Position numbers and translations under genes: made by a program. 64,000 bases of DNA from CBDEVH01 sp965243565 (GTDB lineage: Bacteria; Pseudomonadota; Gammaproteobacteria; Tethybacterales; Persebacteraceae): positions 1,620,201 through 1,684,200 of the forward strand of contig OZ251571.1 in the NCBI GenBank assembly GCA_965243565.1, read 5' to 3'. The stretch's first letter is position 1. The number at the start of each line of letters is the position of its first letter. A model generated the notes under the pieces. The model saw nothing but the letters and a program-made list of their open reading frames with translations, made no database searches and had not been told where the DNA came from. This document shows positions 27,290 to 36,280 of this stretch, piece by piece.

Positions 27290-29362
27290 CTAAACCAAGC
27301 CCGATTTCTCTTGATACCGCCGCACAGTGGCTTGCAATAGTCGGTCTGCTATTATGGCAAGCACTGCCATACCCACACCGGCAACAATACCCACACCAAA
27401 ATTGCCATCGCTAAGCCCAATATACACCTGTTGTCCCAAATCGGTAGTGCCTACCAAAGCCGCTATAACCAACATAGCAACAGCATACAATACGGTTTGG
27501 TTTATCCCCAATAAAATATTGGGCAATGCCATTGGCAGTTTTACCTGAAATAACATTTGTAGGCGAGTCGCACCCATAGAGGTTGCTGCCTCTATGACAT
27601 GCGGTGGCAATTGCCTCAAACCATGTTCAGTATAACGAATAATAGGCACGATGGCATATAAAATGATGGCAATGATCGCTGTAAAATCGCCTAGTTTAAA
27701 AATCATCACCGCCGGTATTAGTAAAACAAATAACGGCATGGTTTGCAGCGTGTCATTAATGGGACGCATAAACGCCGAAAAGCGATTGCTTTCGCTCATT
27801 ATAATACCGATAATGGTACCAATAATAAAACAGACCAATACCGCCAACGTGCATAAGTAAACCGACAAAATCGCCTCCTTCCATATTCCACAAACCAGTA
27901 AATATGTTAGACCAGCCAATATACCTATCATGAGTTTTATACCGCCCAATTGATACGCCAATAAGCCCAATACCAAAAACATGGCTATCCAAGGAATATT
28001 GGTTAAGCCAAAATAAAAAATCAAACCAAACACCGATAACACCACCGCCAACGATTTAGAAAAACGACACCACGTTGTAACCACCATTGCCAATACCAAC
28101 AAACTGTAGATAATAATATGGATGGTTTCTAATTCAAAACCCCATGAATGAGGCGTAATTGTTTTTTCTAGCCCAATACGAATAGGTAACATAAAATAAA
28201 AAAACGACACTGTTTTAATGGATTTTATCGATTCACGCCAATTCGTTACAACATAAGAAATCACGTCATTAAAAGGCTGCGCCAATGACAAAATCCATTC
28301 TTCTGGATACACTGCCAACGCTGGAATAACGGTACTAAGCACTGCCAAAGCACCGCTTAGTACTGCCGCCACTATTAAGTGAGGGTGGCGTTTTATCCAT
28401 GACTTTTGCGTTGTATTAATTAGCATTGACCTCATTGCCAGCCCTACTGTAATTCTGTCTATCAACATGGCAATTAAGGCAATTACAATACCCGCCAATA
28501 AACTCTCGCCAAACAACGCACGGCGCATGGTCGATAATACTTCCCAACCAATGTCATTGGTTCCGCCAATAATTGAGGCAATAATAACCATAGACAAAGC
28601 CGCCATCGTCGTTTGATTTACGCCCAATAAAATTTGTTTTAGTGCCGTTGGCACTCTGACCCGAAAAAACAACTGCCAAGCATCAGCGCCAGACATTTGC
28701 CCCGATTCGATAATTTCGGCTGGTACTGCCCGTAAGCCAACAATGGTATTGCGAATCATCGGTGCAACCGCATAAATAATACTGGCAATTAACCCGACCA
28801 CTGGCCCAAAACCAAATAAAATAATAATAGGAATAAGATACGCAAACGCCGGAACGGTTTGCATTAAATCTAAAACAGGTTGCATTAGTCGTTCAAAACG
28901 GGCGTTATAAAAGCCCAATACTCCCAATAAAAAACCAATACTCACCGCCAAGGGTACACTCAGTGCTACCAATGCCAGCGAGTTCATGCTTTTATTCCAA
29001 TGTCCGATAACCACTATATACAATAACGCAAGCAGTGCAAAAAGAGCAAGTGATCGTCCAGATGCACGATGAGCAACCACGACTACAATGGCAATAACAA
29101 TTGACCATGGCAACCACTGTAAAAAAGACGCAACCCCTTTTACAGGAAAAGTTAATACCCACGAAATAGAACGAAATATTTTTAAAAAGATTTCATCGCC
29201 AACCGTTAAAAACCAGTCCATTCCCGTATTAAGGTATTGAGCAATGGGTATTTGCCACTCAGTCGGATAAGACACAATAAACGACTGCCCGTCCTGCATG
29301 AGCATACACACCATGACCAAGGCAAGAACACAGCACCACCGTAGGGTAAAGCGATCAATCAT
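27290..29362 (-). CDS. ABC transporter permease, tandem-fused (betaine/choline/TMAO type)
   Basis: A 690-residue inner-membrane protein made of two homologous permease halves, each with the ProW/OpuAB-like inner-membrane signature: first half VPLAVSIGFLLGVLG...QTVPAFAYLIPIIILFGFGPVVG...RVRVPTALKQILLGVNQTTMAALSMVIIASIIGG; second half DTLQTMPLFVLLIPAVMIFKLGDF...QVKLPMALPNILLGINQTVLYAVAMLVIAAL. Many membrane segments. A fused double permease of this size is known in TMAO-type importers (TmoW) and some betaine systems. It is downstream of the binding protein with a strong hairpin between them. No ATPase gene follows: the next gene is convergent. Confidence 0.85.
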   Translation of the reverse strand: MIDRFTLRWCCVLALVMVCMLMQDGQSFIVSYPTEWQIPIAQYLNTGMDWFLTVGDEIFLKIFRSISWVLTFPVKGVASFLQWLPWSIVIAIVVVVAHRASGRSLALFALLALLYIVVIGHWNKSMNSLALVALSVPLAVSIGFLLGVLGFYNARFERLMQPVLDLMQTVPAFAYLIPIIILFGFGPVVGLIASIIYAVAPMIRNTIVGLRAVPAEIIESGQMSGADAWQLFFRVRVPTALKQILLGVNQTTMAALSMVIIASIIGGTNDIGWEVLSTMRRALFGESLLAGIVIALIAMLIDRITVGLAMRSMLINTTQKSWIKRHPHLIVAAVLSGALAVLSTVIPALAVYPEEWILSLAQPFNDVISYVVTNWRESIKSIKTVSFFYFMLPIRIGLEKTITPHSWGFELETIHIIIYSLLVLAMVVTTWCRFSKSLAVVLSVFGLIFYFGLTNIPWIAMFLVLGLLAYQLGGIKLMIGILAGLTYLLVCGIWKEAILSVYLCTLAVLVCFIIGTIIGIIMSESNRFSAFMRPINDTLQTMPLFVLLIPAVMIFKLGDFTAIIAIILYAIVPIIRYTEHGLRQLPPHVIEAATSMGATRLQMLFQVKLPMALPNILLGINQTVLYAVAMLVIAALVGTTDLGQQVYIGLSDGNFGVGIVAGVGMAVLAIIADRLLQATVRRYQEKSGLV

Positions 29363-29452
29363 TTCGCTGATAATTCATAGATATAATCATTGTCTTGTCA
29401 TCATTATAACCACAGTACAAATTTTGTACAGCAACAACGCCAATATCCAAAG

Positions 29453-29483
29453 ACAAAGGGGGCAATACTATTGCCCCCTTTGT
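29453..29483 (-). terminator. Strong hairpin between binding-protein and permease genes
   Basis: A perfect 13-bp stem (ACAAAGGGGGCAA, 29453-29465, against its complement at 29471-29483) with a 5-nt loop. There is no long T-tract on the minus strand, so it is more likely an mRNA-stabilising or partial-attenuation element than a full terminator. Such hairpins commonly raise binding-protein expression over the membrane component. Confidence 0.7.
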
Positions 29484-29505
29484 TAGAGTATACCGTCAAT
29501 CAAAT

Positions 29506-30462
29506 TTATTTGGCAGCAGCAATCCACGGCTTCCAAACTGCTTTATTATTACTAATCCACTCTGCAGCAACATCTTCTACTTTGCGTTTGTTGGTGTCAA
29601 CTTCCAAAATCATTGGGTTTTGATCCGCATTGGTCAATTGAAATTTATCAATCAATACATATGCAGCGGGCCACTTATCTTTAAAGCCCTTCCATACAAT
29701 TTTATAGACAGCCGCTTGCTGAAAACCACACTCGGTAAGACTACCCGATGCCAAGCCTGCTTTTTCCTCGCATTTACCACCATCGGTTGGCCAATTAACC
29801 CATTCGAAATCATAAGAGGCATGAATCCAATGTGGCTCCCAAAACATCATTAAAATCGGCTCTTTTGCATCATATGCTGATTTTAATTCCGCCACCATTG
29901 CTCCTTCGCTACCACCGGCAACAGGAACATAAGGCAATTTAATTTGTGCCACCAAGTCTTTTGAACGCGTACCCCAATCAGCAGGATAAGTTATTAAACG
30001 ACCATTGGGAAATGTCTCAGGAGTGCCAAAAGCAGAAGCACAGTCATACAAAGCCTCCCAATCAGGCAGTCCCGGGCATTCGTCTTTTAGGTAGCTGGGG
30101 TACATCCAACCCTCACGTGCCGATAAGCCTTCAGTGCCAACGATGACAATTTTGCCTTCATCCACTAATTTAGGAAAAATCTCTCCTGCATTGTTTTCCC
30201 ATGTTTCAGGCTGCACGTGTAAATCACCTTGTCCGATTGCCGTTAACTGTGGCACTGCTCCAGCAGTTACATATTCAACGTCATAGCCCATTTTACTGAG
30301 CAGCTGTCCTAGAACATGTGCACTCAAGTGCTGCCCTGTCCATTCGTTAACAGGGATATTAATAACTGCACTCTTATCTCCCATATCGGCGGCAAAAGCA
30401 CCAGAAACACCCAATGTCACAGACAATGCGGTTGTCATAAAAAGTCGTTTAAATTTCATCAT
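29506..30462 (-). CDS. ABC transporter substrate-binding protein (OpuAC/TMAO-betaine type)
   Basis: Periplasmic binding protein with a Sec signal peptide (MMKFKRLFMTTALSVTLGVS...GAFAA) and a mature chain full of Trp in ligand-pocket positions: NEWTGQH, QPETWENN, ADWGTRS, FWEPHWIH, EWVNWP. Caging of a quaternary or tertiary amine by Trp side chains is characteristic of the family (betaine, choline, TMAO). I chose the ATG at 30462 because GGAGAG lies 7 nt before it; the open frame extends to 30489 with no start better than TTG. About 318 residues. It is the first gene of a binding-protein/permease pair and diverges from betC. With tmm in the same region, TMAO is a plausible ligand, by inference. 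Confidence 0.85.
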   Translation of the reverse strand: MMKFKRLFMTTALSVTLGVSGAFAADMGDKSAVINIPVNEWTGQHLSAHVLGQLLSKMGYDVEYVTAGAVPQLTAIGQGDLHVQPETWENNAGEIFPKLVDEGKIVIVGTEGLSAREGWMYPSYLKDECPGLPDWEALYDCASAFGTPETFPNGRLITYPADWGTRSKDLVAQIKLPYVPVAGGSEGAMVAELKSAYDAKEPILMMFWEPHWIHASYDFEWVNWPTDGGKCEEKAGLASGSLTECGFQQAAVYKIVWKGFKDKWPAAYVLIDKFQLTNADQNPMILEVDTNKRKVEDVAAEWISNNKAVWKPWIAAAK

Positions 30463-30743
30463 AAGTAAGCTCTCCGCTATAAAAATCAATATTATATTTA
30501 CTAACTCATTTTATACCATAATTTAGATAAAAAAATAAATACATTCACCAACATTCATCACCAATGCATAGCGCCATTACTTTAGCAAGATTGACAATGG
30601 TCTTTATATTTTTAGACACTGCTCACCCCACTCAAATCTATCTTTTGCGCCCTTATCTTTGACACGCTTATCATAGAACAGTTTGTCTCGAGCTTAAAAA
30701 AATTAAAACTGATATACTGTTATTTTATTAAAAGGTATTTTTT

Positions 30744-32282
30744 ATGAATCAATCACCTAACATTTTAGTCATTATGGCGGATCAACTCGCTCCCCATTTT
30801 TGTGGCACCTACGGTCATCCGCTGGTAAAAACGCCCAACATTGATGCATTGGCAAATGATGGAATGCGTTTTGATGCGGCTTATTGCAATATGCCGCTGT
30901 GTGCACCTTCTCGGTTTTCATTTATGTCGGGTCAGTTGGTCACTCGTATTGCTGGGTACGATAACGGCAGTGAGTTTCCAGCTGCTGTCCCCTCTTTTGC
31001 TCATTATTTACGCACGATGGGGTATCGCACCTGCCTGAGCGGCAAGATGCATTTTGTTGGTCCTGACCAGCTGCACGGTTTTGAAGAACGCTTAACCACT
31101 GATATTTATCCTTCTGATTACGCATGGACGCCCGATTGGGAAATGCCAGACGAACGCATTGATAAATGGTATCACAATATGGATTCAGTTCGCGAAGCGG
31201 GCGTTGCCGCCACCACATTTCAAATAGAATACGATGAAGAAACTTGCTTTTTAGCCCGGCGGCGGCTGTTTGAATATGCCATGAAAAAAACCACACCTTT
31301 TGCGATGGTAACTAGTTTTATTCATCCACACGATCCTTACGTTGCTCGTCCACAGTGGTGGAATCTGTATAACCACGAAGACATTGATATGCCGCAATCT
31401 TCTCCTGGTGTTGACCCTCATACCAAACGTGTTATGGCAGGAATAGAAGCCGATAAGATACAGGCGACTGATGAAGAAATTCGCAATGCACGCCACGCCT
31501 ACTATGCCAATGTCAGCTACTTTGATAGCCATGTCGGTACTTTGGTAAACTCACTTCGAGAAGCCGATCTTTACGATAACACCATTATTATTGTAACTGC
31601 CGACCACGGCGATATGTTAGGTGAGCGAGGTTTGTGGTACAAAATGAATTTTTTTGAGCATTCCGCTCGTGTGCCTATGATTATTACCGGTCCCGGTGTT
31701 AAAAACGGCGTTAATTCCGATCCTGTCTCGTTGGTTGATTTACTACCTACCTTTTTAGATGTTGCTGGTGCTGATGGTAAGCCCTCTCCAACACTAGGGC
31801 AACCCATTGACGGCAACTCTTTGCTACCATTGTTAAAAGGCGAAAAAGATGATCATGAGCGCAGCGTTTTTGCCGAGTACTGTGCAGAATGCGCCAGTCA
31901 TCCACTGTTTATGATTCGCCGTGGTAATTACAAATACATTCATTGTGATGTTGATGAACCACAGTTGTTTGATGTGGTGAACGATCCTTTTGAAACCAGA
32001 AATTTAATCAATGACGACTCATTTTCAGAACTTGCCAACGCCTTTGCCAACGAGGTTCGGGCGCGATGGGATAGCGAGAAAATTCGCAATGATGTTATCA
32101 TCACTCAAAAACAGCGACGTGCCGTACAAAAAGCAATGGAAGCAGGCACAATGTGCTCGTGGGACTACCAACCCAAACGCGATGCCTCACAAGAATTTGT
32201 GCGCAACCATATAGACTGGACAGTCGCAGCAGAAACACTACGCTACCCACCATTACCCCGCGAAAATAAAAATAGAAAGTAA
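30744..32282 (+). CDS. betC: Choline-sulfatase
   Basis: Hydrolyses choline-O-sulfate to choline and sulfate, supplying choline for betaine synthesis or catabolism. The 512-residue product has the type I sulfatase signature CAPSR (Cys53, converted to formylglycine), N-terminal MADQLAPHFCGTYGHP with the metal Asp, GKMHFVGPDQLHGFEERLTT and DIYPSDYAWTPDW, typical of BetC rather than arylsulfatases, later TADHGDMLGERGLWYKMNFFEHSARVP and the BetC C-terminal domain (GTMCSWDYQPKRDASQEFVR). It heads an operon with the Rieske oxygenase and two SDRs. Its last ~120 bp are duplicated at 35153. Confidence 0.93.
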   Translation: MNQSPNILVIMADQLAPHFCGTYGHPLVKTPNIDALANDGMRFDAAYCNMPLCAPSRFSFMSGQLVTRIAGYDNGSEFPAAVPSFAHYLRTMGYRTCLSGKMHFVGPDQLHGFEERLTTDIYPSDYAWTPDWEMPDERIDKWYHNMDSVREAGVAATTFQIEYDEETCFLARRRLFEYAMKKTTPFAMVTSFIHPHDPYVARPQWWNLYNHEDIDMPQSSPGVDPHTKRVMAGIEADKIQATDEEIRNARHAYYANVSYFDSHVGTLVNSLREADLYDNTIIIVTADHGDMLGERGLWYKMNFFEHSARVPMIITGPGVKNGVNSDPVSLVDLLPTFLDVAGADGKPSPTLGQPIDGNSLLPLLKGEKDDHERSVFAEYCAECASHPLFMIRRGNYKYIHCDVDEPQLFDVVNDPFETRNLINDDSFSELANAFANEVRARWDSEKIRNDVIITQKQRRAVQKAMEAGTMCSWDYQPKRDASQEFVRNHIDWTVAAETLRYPPLPRENKNRK

Positions 32283-32360
32283 GCAGCTAAGGTTCTAAAA
32301 ATGACAATCACCAATAATGATTTATTAACCGTTTTAAAAGGCTACCATACCAATCCCGCT
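32162..32360. repeat. 199-bp segment duplicated at 35153-35351 (source copy)
   Basis: Covers the last codons of betC, the 18-bp spacer and the first 20 codons of the Rieske gene. The second copy at 35153-35351 differs at one position (AGCAGCTAAGG against AGCAGTTAAGG). The genes stay intact in this copy. Confidence 0.92.
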
Positions 32361-33443
32361 CAATCTTTTTCTATGAACAAAGCAGCTTATACTAACCCCG
32401 ATTGGTATGCTTACGAACAACAGCATTTGTTTAATAAAACATGGCGGTGGGTTTGTCATGTTGAAAAACTACGCAGCAACAGCAGTTATCTTACAATCGA
32501 AATCGCAGATCAACCCATTGCCATTGTCCGTGATGCCGACGGCGTATTACGTGCTTTTTATAATGTATGTCAGCATCGAGCGCACCAATTATTATCAGGC
32601 GAAGGCACGGTAAAGTCGATTGTTTGCCCTTATCATGCATGGACATATCGCTTAAATGGGCAATTACGCGGCGCACCTCATACCGATCATTTGGTTGATT
32701 TTGATGTTAATAAAATTTGTCTTGCTCAAATAAGGGTAGAAGAATTCTGTGGTTTTATTTATGTTAATTTAGATGAAAACGCCACACCACTAGCAGAGCA
32801 GTCTGACGCACTTGCTCAAGAAATACAGCATTGGGCACCCGACATCGAACAGCTCACATTTGGGCATCGCCTCACTTATGAGATTAAATCCAATTGGAAA
32901 AATGTCGTCGATAATTTTTTGGAATGCTACCATTGCCCGATAGCACATAAAGATTTTTGCACTTTGGTCGATATGAAAAGCTACAAAGTAAAGACTCACG
33001 GTATTTATTCCAGTCACATGGCGGATGCGGGCAAAACACAAAATTCGGCTTATGATGTTTCCAGCGCCGAAGTCTGTACCCATGCGGTATGGTGGCTATG
33101 GCCTACCACCTGTTTAATGCGGTATCCCGGCAGACCAAGCATGATTGTGCTCAATATTCTTCCAGTATCTCACAACCGCACATTAGAAACTTACGATTTT
33201 TATTTGGTAGAGCCCTCACCCAATGATGCCGAAAAAGAGGCTATTCGCTATTTGGACGAAACCCTACAAGTCGAAGATATTGCTCTGGTTGAAAGCGTAC
33301 AAAAGGGCATGCAAACCCCCGCCTTTACTCAAGGACGTATTGTGCACAATGGTGAGGCAGGCAGCAAAACCGAACATGCCGTTCATCATTTTCATGGCTT
33401 GGTACTAGAGTCATATAAAAAAGGAATAGAAAAAACATTATGA
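32301..33443 (+). CDS. Rieske-type oxygenase, CntA/YeaW-like (quaternary amine monooxygenase)
   Basis: A 380-residue ring-hydroxylating-type oxygenase alpha subunit. Rieske cluster ligands: Cys90-x-His92 and Cys109-x-x-His112 (NVCQHRAHQ...VCPYHAWTY). Catalytic iron motif NVVDNFLECYHCPIAH with Asp204, Glu208, His211, His216; the Glu next to the iron ligands (FLECYHC) is a hallmark of carnitine monooxygenase CntA/YeaW-type enzymes, as is the C-terminal LVESVQKGM..PAFTQGRI. Such enzymes split trimethylamine or methyl groups from carnitine, gamma-butyrobetaine or betaine. No reductase partner is nearby. It follows betC by 18 bp and overlaps the next gene by 4 bp (ATGA). Confidence 0.83.
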   Translation: MTITNNDLLTVLKGYHTNPAQSFSMNKAAYTNPDWYAYEQQHLFNKTWRWVCHVEKLRSNSSYLTIEIADQPIAIVRDADGVLRAFYNVCQHRAHQLLSGEGTVKSIVCPYHAWTYRLNGQLRGAPHTDHLVDFDVNKICLAQIRVEEFCGFIYVNLDENATPLAEQSDALAQEIQHWAPDIEQLTFGHRLTYEIKSNWKNVVDNFLECYHCPIAHKDFCTLVDMKSYKVKTHGIYSSHMADAGKTQNSAYDVSSAEVCTHAVWWLWPTTCLMRYPGRPSMIVLNILPVSHNRTLETYDFYLVEPSPNDAEKEAIRYLDETLQVEDIALVESVQKGMQTPAFTQGRIVHNGEAGSKTEHAVHHFHGLVLESYKKGIEKTL

Positions 33444-34225
33444 GTAGTCTGCTGAAAAATAAAGTGGCATTGGTTACCGGTGGTTGCGGCGGTATTGGTC
33501 GGGCAATTGTCAGCCGTTTTGCTACCGAAGGTGCATTGGTTTTTGCTGCCGATAGAACCGCTGAAGGTAGTTTTAACCAAGCCAGTCAAGAACAGGCGAC
33601 TTTTGTTCCTATGGATGTAACCGACGAAGCTGCCATTAAAACAACAATGGAACAAATTTCTCAGCAACACGGACAATTGGATATTTTGGTTAATGCCGCT
33701 GGAATCGAAATTGAAGAAACCATCGAAAGTACCACTTTAGAGGCATGGAATCGCATATTTGCCATTAACGTCACGGGGACTTTTCTCACTTCAAAATATG
33801 CCTTACCGTTATTACGCGGTGCAGCCAAACAAAACAACGGCGGTGCCTCCATTATTAATTTTGGCAGTTATGACGGCTTTATTGCCGATCCGAAATTGGC
33901 GGCCTATTGTGCCACCAAAGGCGCAGTCCATGCGCTCACCAAAGCAATGGCGTGTGACCACGGACCAGAAGGCATTCGCGTTAATGCCATTTGTCCGGGT
34001 TTTATTGATACGCCCATGTTACAAAGTTTCTTTCAACAAAGCGGTAATATCGATACCCTACAAAAAGCCGTATGCGATATTCACCCTTCTCGCACTTATG
34101 GCACACCCACCGACATTGCCAACTTGGCAAACTGGCTAGCCAGTGACGAAGCACGCTATGCCAACGGACAATTATGGGTTTTAGACGGCGGGCTTTCGGC
34201 ACAAGTACAACAAATAAAATTATAA
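33440..34225 (+). CDS. SDR-family dehydrogenase 1
   Basis: A 261-residue classical short-chain dehydrogenase: cofactor motif TGGCGGIGRAI (about 14-24), NAAGIE, and catalytic YCATKGA (YxxxK). The C-terminal IYCPGFIDTPM-like block (AICPGFIDTPM) and WLASDEARYANGQ...LDGG are standard. Substrate unknown; the operon context suggests an alcohol, 3-hydroxy acid or aldehyde formed from choline, carnitine or related compounds. Translationally coupled to the Rieske gene through an ATGA overlap. Confidence 0.85.
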   Translation: MSSLLKNKVALVTGGCGGIGRAIVSRFATEGALVFAADRTAEGSFNQASQEQATFVPMDVTDEAAIKTTMEQISQQHGQLDILVNAAGIEIEETIESTTLEAWNRIFAINVTGTFLTSKYALPLLRGAAKQNNGGASIINFGSYDGFIADPKLAAYCATKGAVHALTKAMACDHGPEGIRVNAICPGFIDTPMLQSFFQQSGNIDTLQKAVCDIHPSRTYGTPTDIANLANWLASDEARYANGQLWVLDGGLSAQVQQIKL

Positions 34226-34342
34226 ACATGATACAAAAATCAGTCATTATTACCCATACACCAACCAAGCAAATTACCGTTGCCGTTTTGGTAGCAACCA
34301 CTGCTTTTAAACCAGTGTACGTCATGTGATGGTAGCGCATTA

Positions 34343-35098
34343 ATGACTCACTTAAACGATAAAATTACCCTTGTTACCGGCGGTCGTCAAGGCATAGGAC
34401 GTGCCATTGTCGATAAATTTTATGAACAAGGAGCACAAGTAATAACATGTGGTCGTGGACAACGCCCCAACGATTTACCCGACTCTGTACTATGGCAACA
34501 AACCAACGTTGCCAATACGGGCGAAGTTAAACAACTCAAAAATAAAATTGTCGAATGGCTTGGTCATTTGGACATTTTGGTAAACAACGCCGGCATACAA
34601 ATAGAAAAAACAACCCTTGAATCCAGTGATAAGGACTATGACCAATTAATGGGCGTTAATGCCAAAGGTGTATTCTTATGCTGTCGAGCATTGATTCCCA
34701 TCATGCAGCAAGGTGGCTCTATTATTAATATCGGCTCTATCTCTGGCAATGTAGCCGACCCGAAATTAGCACTATACAATGCCAGTAAAGCCTTTGTTCA
34801 CGGACTAACACGATCAATCGCTGTAGATCACGGTCCCCACATTCGTTGCAACGCCATTTGTCCGGGGTGGATAATGACCGACATGGCAGAAGCCGCCTTT
34901 GCCCTTGCCAACAACCCTGATGCCGCTAAAAAAGATGCATTGGCTCGCCACGCCATCGGGCGATTTGGACGACCCAACGATATTGCCGAAATGGCACTTT
35001 GGCTCGCCTCTGACGCCAGTGCTTTTGCCACTGGGCAATGCTATACCATAGACGGCGGACTCACTGCTGCCTCTCCCTTAAACACAGGATTGTTTTAA
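34343..35098 (+). CDS. SDR-family dehydrogenase 2
   Basis: A 251-residue classical SDR with TGGRQGIGRAI, NNAGIQIEK and catalytic YNASKAF. It resembles SDR 1 in length and motif wording and could be a divergent duplicate. The 117 bp between the two SDR genes hold no convincing gene. The stop overlaps the start of the next, broken gene (TAATG), which shows that the broken gene belonged to this operon. Confidence 0.85.
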   Translation: MTHLNDKITLVTGGRQGIGRAIVDKFYEQGAQVITCGRGQRPNDLPDSVLWQQTNVANTGEVKQLKNKIVEWLGHLDILVNNAGIQIEKTTLESSDKDYDQLMGVNAKGVFLCCRALIPIMQQGGSIINIGSISGNVADPKLALYNASKAFVHGLTRSIAVDHGPHIRCNAICPGWIMTDMAEAAFALANNPDAAKKDALARHAIGRFGRPNDIAEMALWLASDASAFATGQCYTIDGGLTAASPLNTGLF

Positions 35099-35432
35099 TG
35101 ACAACACCCTCAAGAATTACCGTATTGGGCAGCGGCGTTATTGGTGCCAGCTGGACTACCAACCCAAACGCGATGCCTCACAAGAATTTGTGCGCAACCA
35201 TATAGACTGGACAGTCGCAGCAGAAACACTACGCTACCCACCATTACCCCGCGAAAATAAAAATAGAAAGTAAGCAGTTAAGGTTCTAAAAATGACAATC
35301 ACCAATAATGATTTATTAACCGTTTTAAAAGGCTACCATACCAATCCCGCTGAAAAATCACAAGAACGCGATGCATTAATAACTGCTATGTTACGAGCCA
35401 AAGCAAACCTCAAGCAAGAATATAAAAAGTAG
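35098..35432 (+). pseudogene. 3-hydroxyacyl-CoA / L-carnitine dehydrogenase-like gene, interior replaced by a betC-Rieske duplicate
   Basis: The gene starts MTTPSRITVLGSGVIGASW, an NAD-binding GxGxxG of the 3-hydroxyacyl-CoA / L-carnitine dehydrogenase family. It then crosses at 35153 into a 199-bp copy of 32162-32360 (end of betC, spacer, first 20 codons of the Rieske gene; one difference seen). The far junction leads into a short piece, ERDALITAMLRAKANLKQEY, that resembles the C-terminus of such dehydrogenases. Roughly the whole interior of the gene has thus been swapped out. A chimeric 46-codon frame (35292-35432) starts at the duplicated Rieske ATG. The junction shows microhomology (CTGGACTACCAA against GGGACTACCAA). 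Confidence 0.75.
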
Positions 35433-35568
35433 CTATCCCTCCAAGCAACAATAGCAATCCTATAAGGCTTAAAGACAGAAACGGTAAAAACAAAATAAAA
35501 CCACCGCATAGACATGCTATGGTTACACCTAACAAAAAAAATTGTTTATACTGCTTCTTTAATATCAT
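35410..35568 (-). CDS. Small two-helix membrane protein overlapping the lipoprotein gene
   Basis: A 52-codon frame starts inside the end of the lipoprotein gene (23-nt overlap) on the same strand. After MILKKQYKQ it is almost entirely hydrophobic, with two segments (FFLLGVTIACLCGGFILFLP and a Leu/Gly/Ile-rich second helix). Overlapping starts like this usually mean translational coupling. No family recognised. Its 3' end overlaps the convergent dehydrogenase remnant by 23 bp. Confidence 0.5.
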   Translation of the reverse strand: MILKKQYKQFFLLGVTIACLCGGFILFLPFLSLSLIGLLLLLGGIATFYILA

Positions 35569-36157
35569 TTACAACCTGTATTAAAAGATCAGTAATTTGT
35601 AGGTGAATGGTTTTATTGACAGTCTCATGTGGAGACAAACTAACAAAATATGTTTCACCACTAACATAACCACCAGTAGTATATGTTTTTTCAAATATGC
35701 GTTTATTTTGTTTATCGTATAAAGAAACAACAATATCTATGCTTACTTCAGGGGTTATTGCAAAACCTAAGTTTTTTAATTGATTATATTGGTATTCATA
35801 TTTCTTGATTTTTGGTTCAATGATAAGCAAATAATCACCAGATTCATTTCTATCATTTGAATGCTTTACATCTCCTTTAAAAGCCTTTTTAAAGGTTTCT
35901 ATAGAGATTTGCTTTAATATGTATCCGACTTTTACATTTAATTTCGTTGCCCCCCCTGTTAAACTGGTGGGTGCTTGAGAATAAATCGTCTCATCCGCTA
36001 ATTTTTCCGTGTAAATAAGTACGCTTCCGTCAATACTTGGCAAACTAGCATTACTCAGATTGGAATGAACATAACTAGGGTCATACGCAACATTGTAAGA
36101 ACATCCAGCAAGAAGAATTAAAGAAGATAGAACAGTAATTTTTAATAATTTAATCAT
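35546..36157 (-). CDS. Lipoprotein of unknown function
   Basis: I place the start at 36157: this gives a clean type II signal peptide, MIKLLKITVLSSLILLAGC (lipobox LLAGC, Cys 19), while the longer frame adds an implausible Tyr-rich extension. The mature 180 residues are soluble with alternating charged and aromatic residues (EPKIKKYEYQYNQLKNLGFA, then VSIDIVVSLYDKQNKRIF). The pattern of two halves ending in a C-terminal amphipathic helix (VNKTIHLQITDLLIQVVNDI) resembles periplasmic/outer-membrane lipoproteins of the LptE/ABC-assembly type in general shape only. No family assigned. Confidence 0.7.
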   Translation of the reverse strand: MIKLLKITVLSSLILLAGCSYNVAYDPSYVHSNLSNASLPSIDGSVLIYTEKLADETIYSQAPTSLTGGATKLNVKVGYILKQISIETFKKAFKGDVKHSNDRNESGDYLLIIEPKIKKYEYQYNQLKNLGFAITPEVSIDIVVSLYDKQNKRIFEKTYTTGGYVSGETYFVSLSPHETVNKTIHLQITDLLIQVVNDIKEAV

Positions 36158-36280
36158 AGTGGAATAATACCCATAGTAATGTATGTAAAAATAGTAACGC
36201 AATTATTATAGCATTATTTTTAGCATACCTCTCGGCATATATTCAACGGATTATGGAGTATTTTCCTAGAGTGTTAAAAA

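Noticed and set aside
34228..34329. 33-codon frame between the two SDR genes
   Set aside because: No ribosome site, no hydrophobic or family-like pattern; treated as intergenic.
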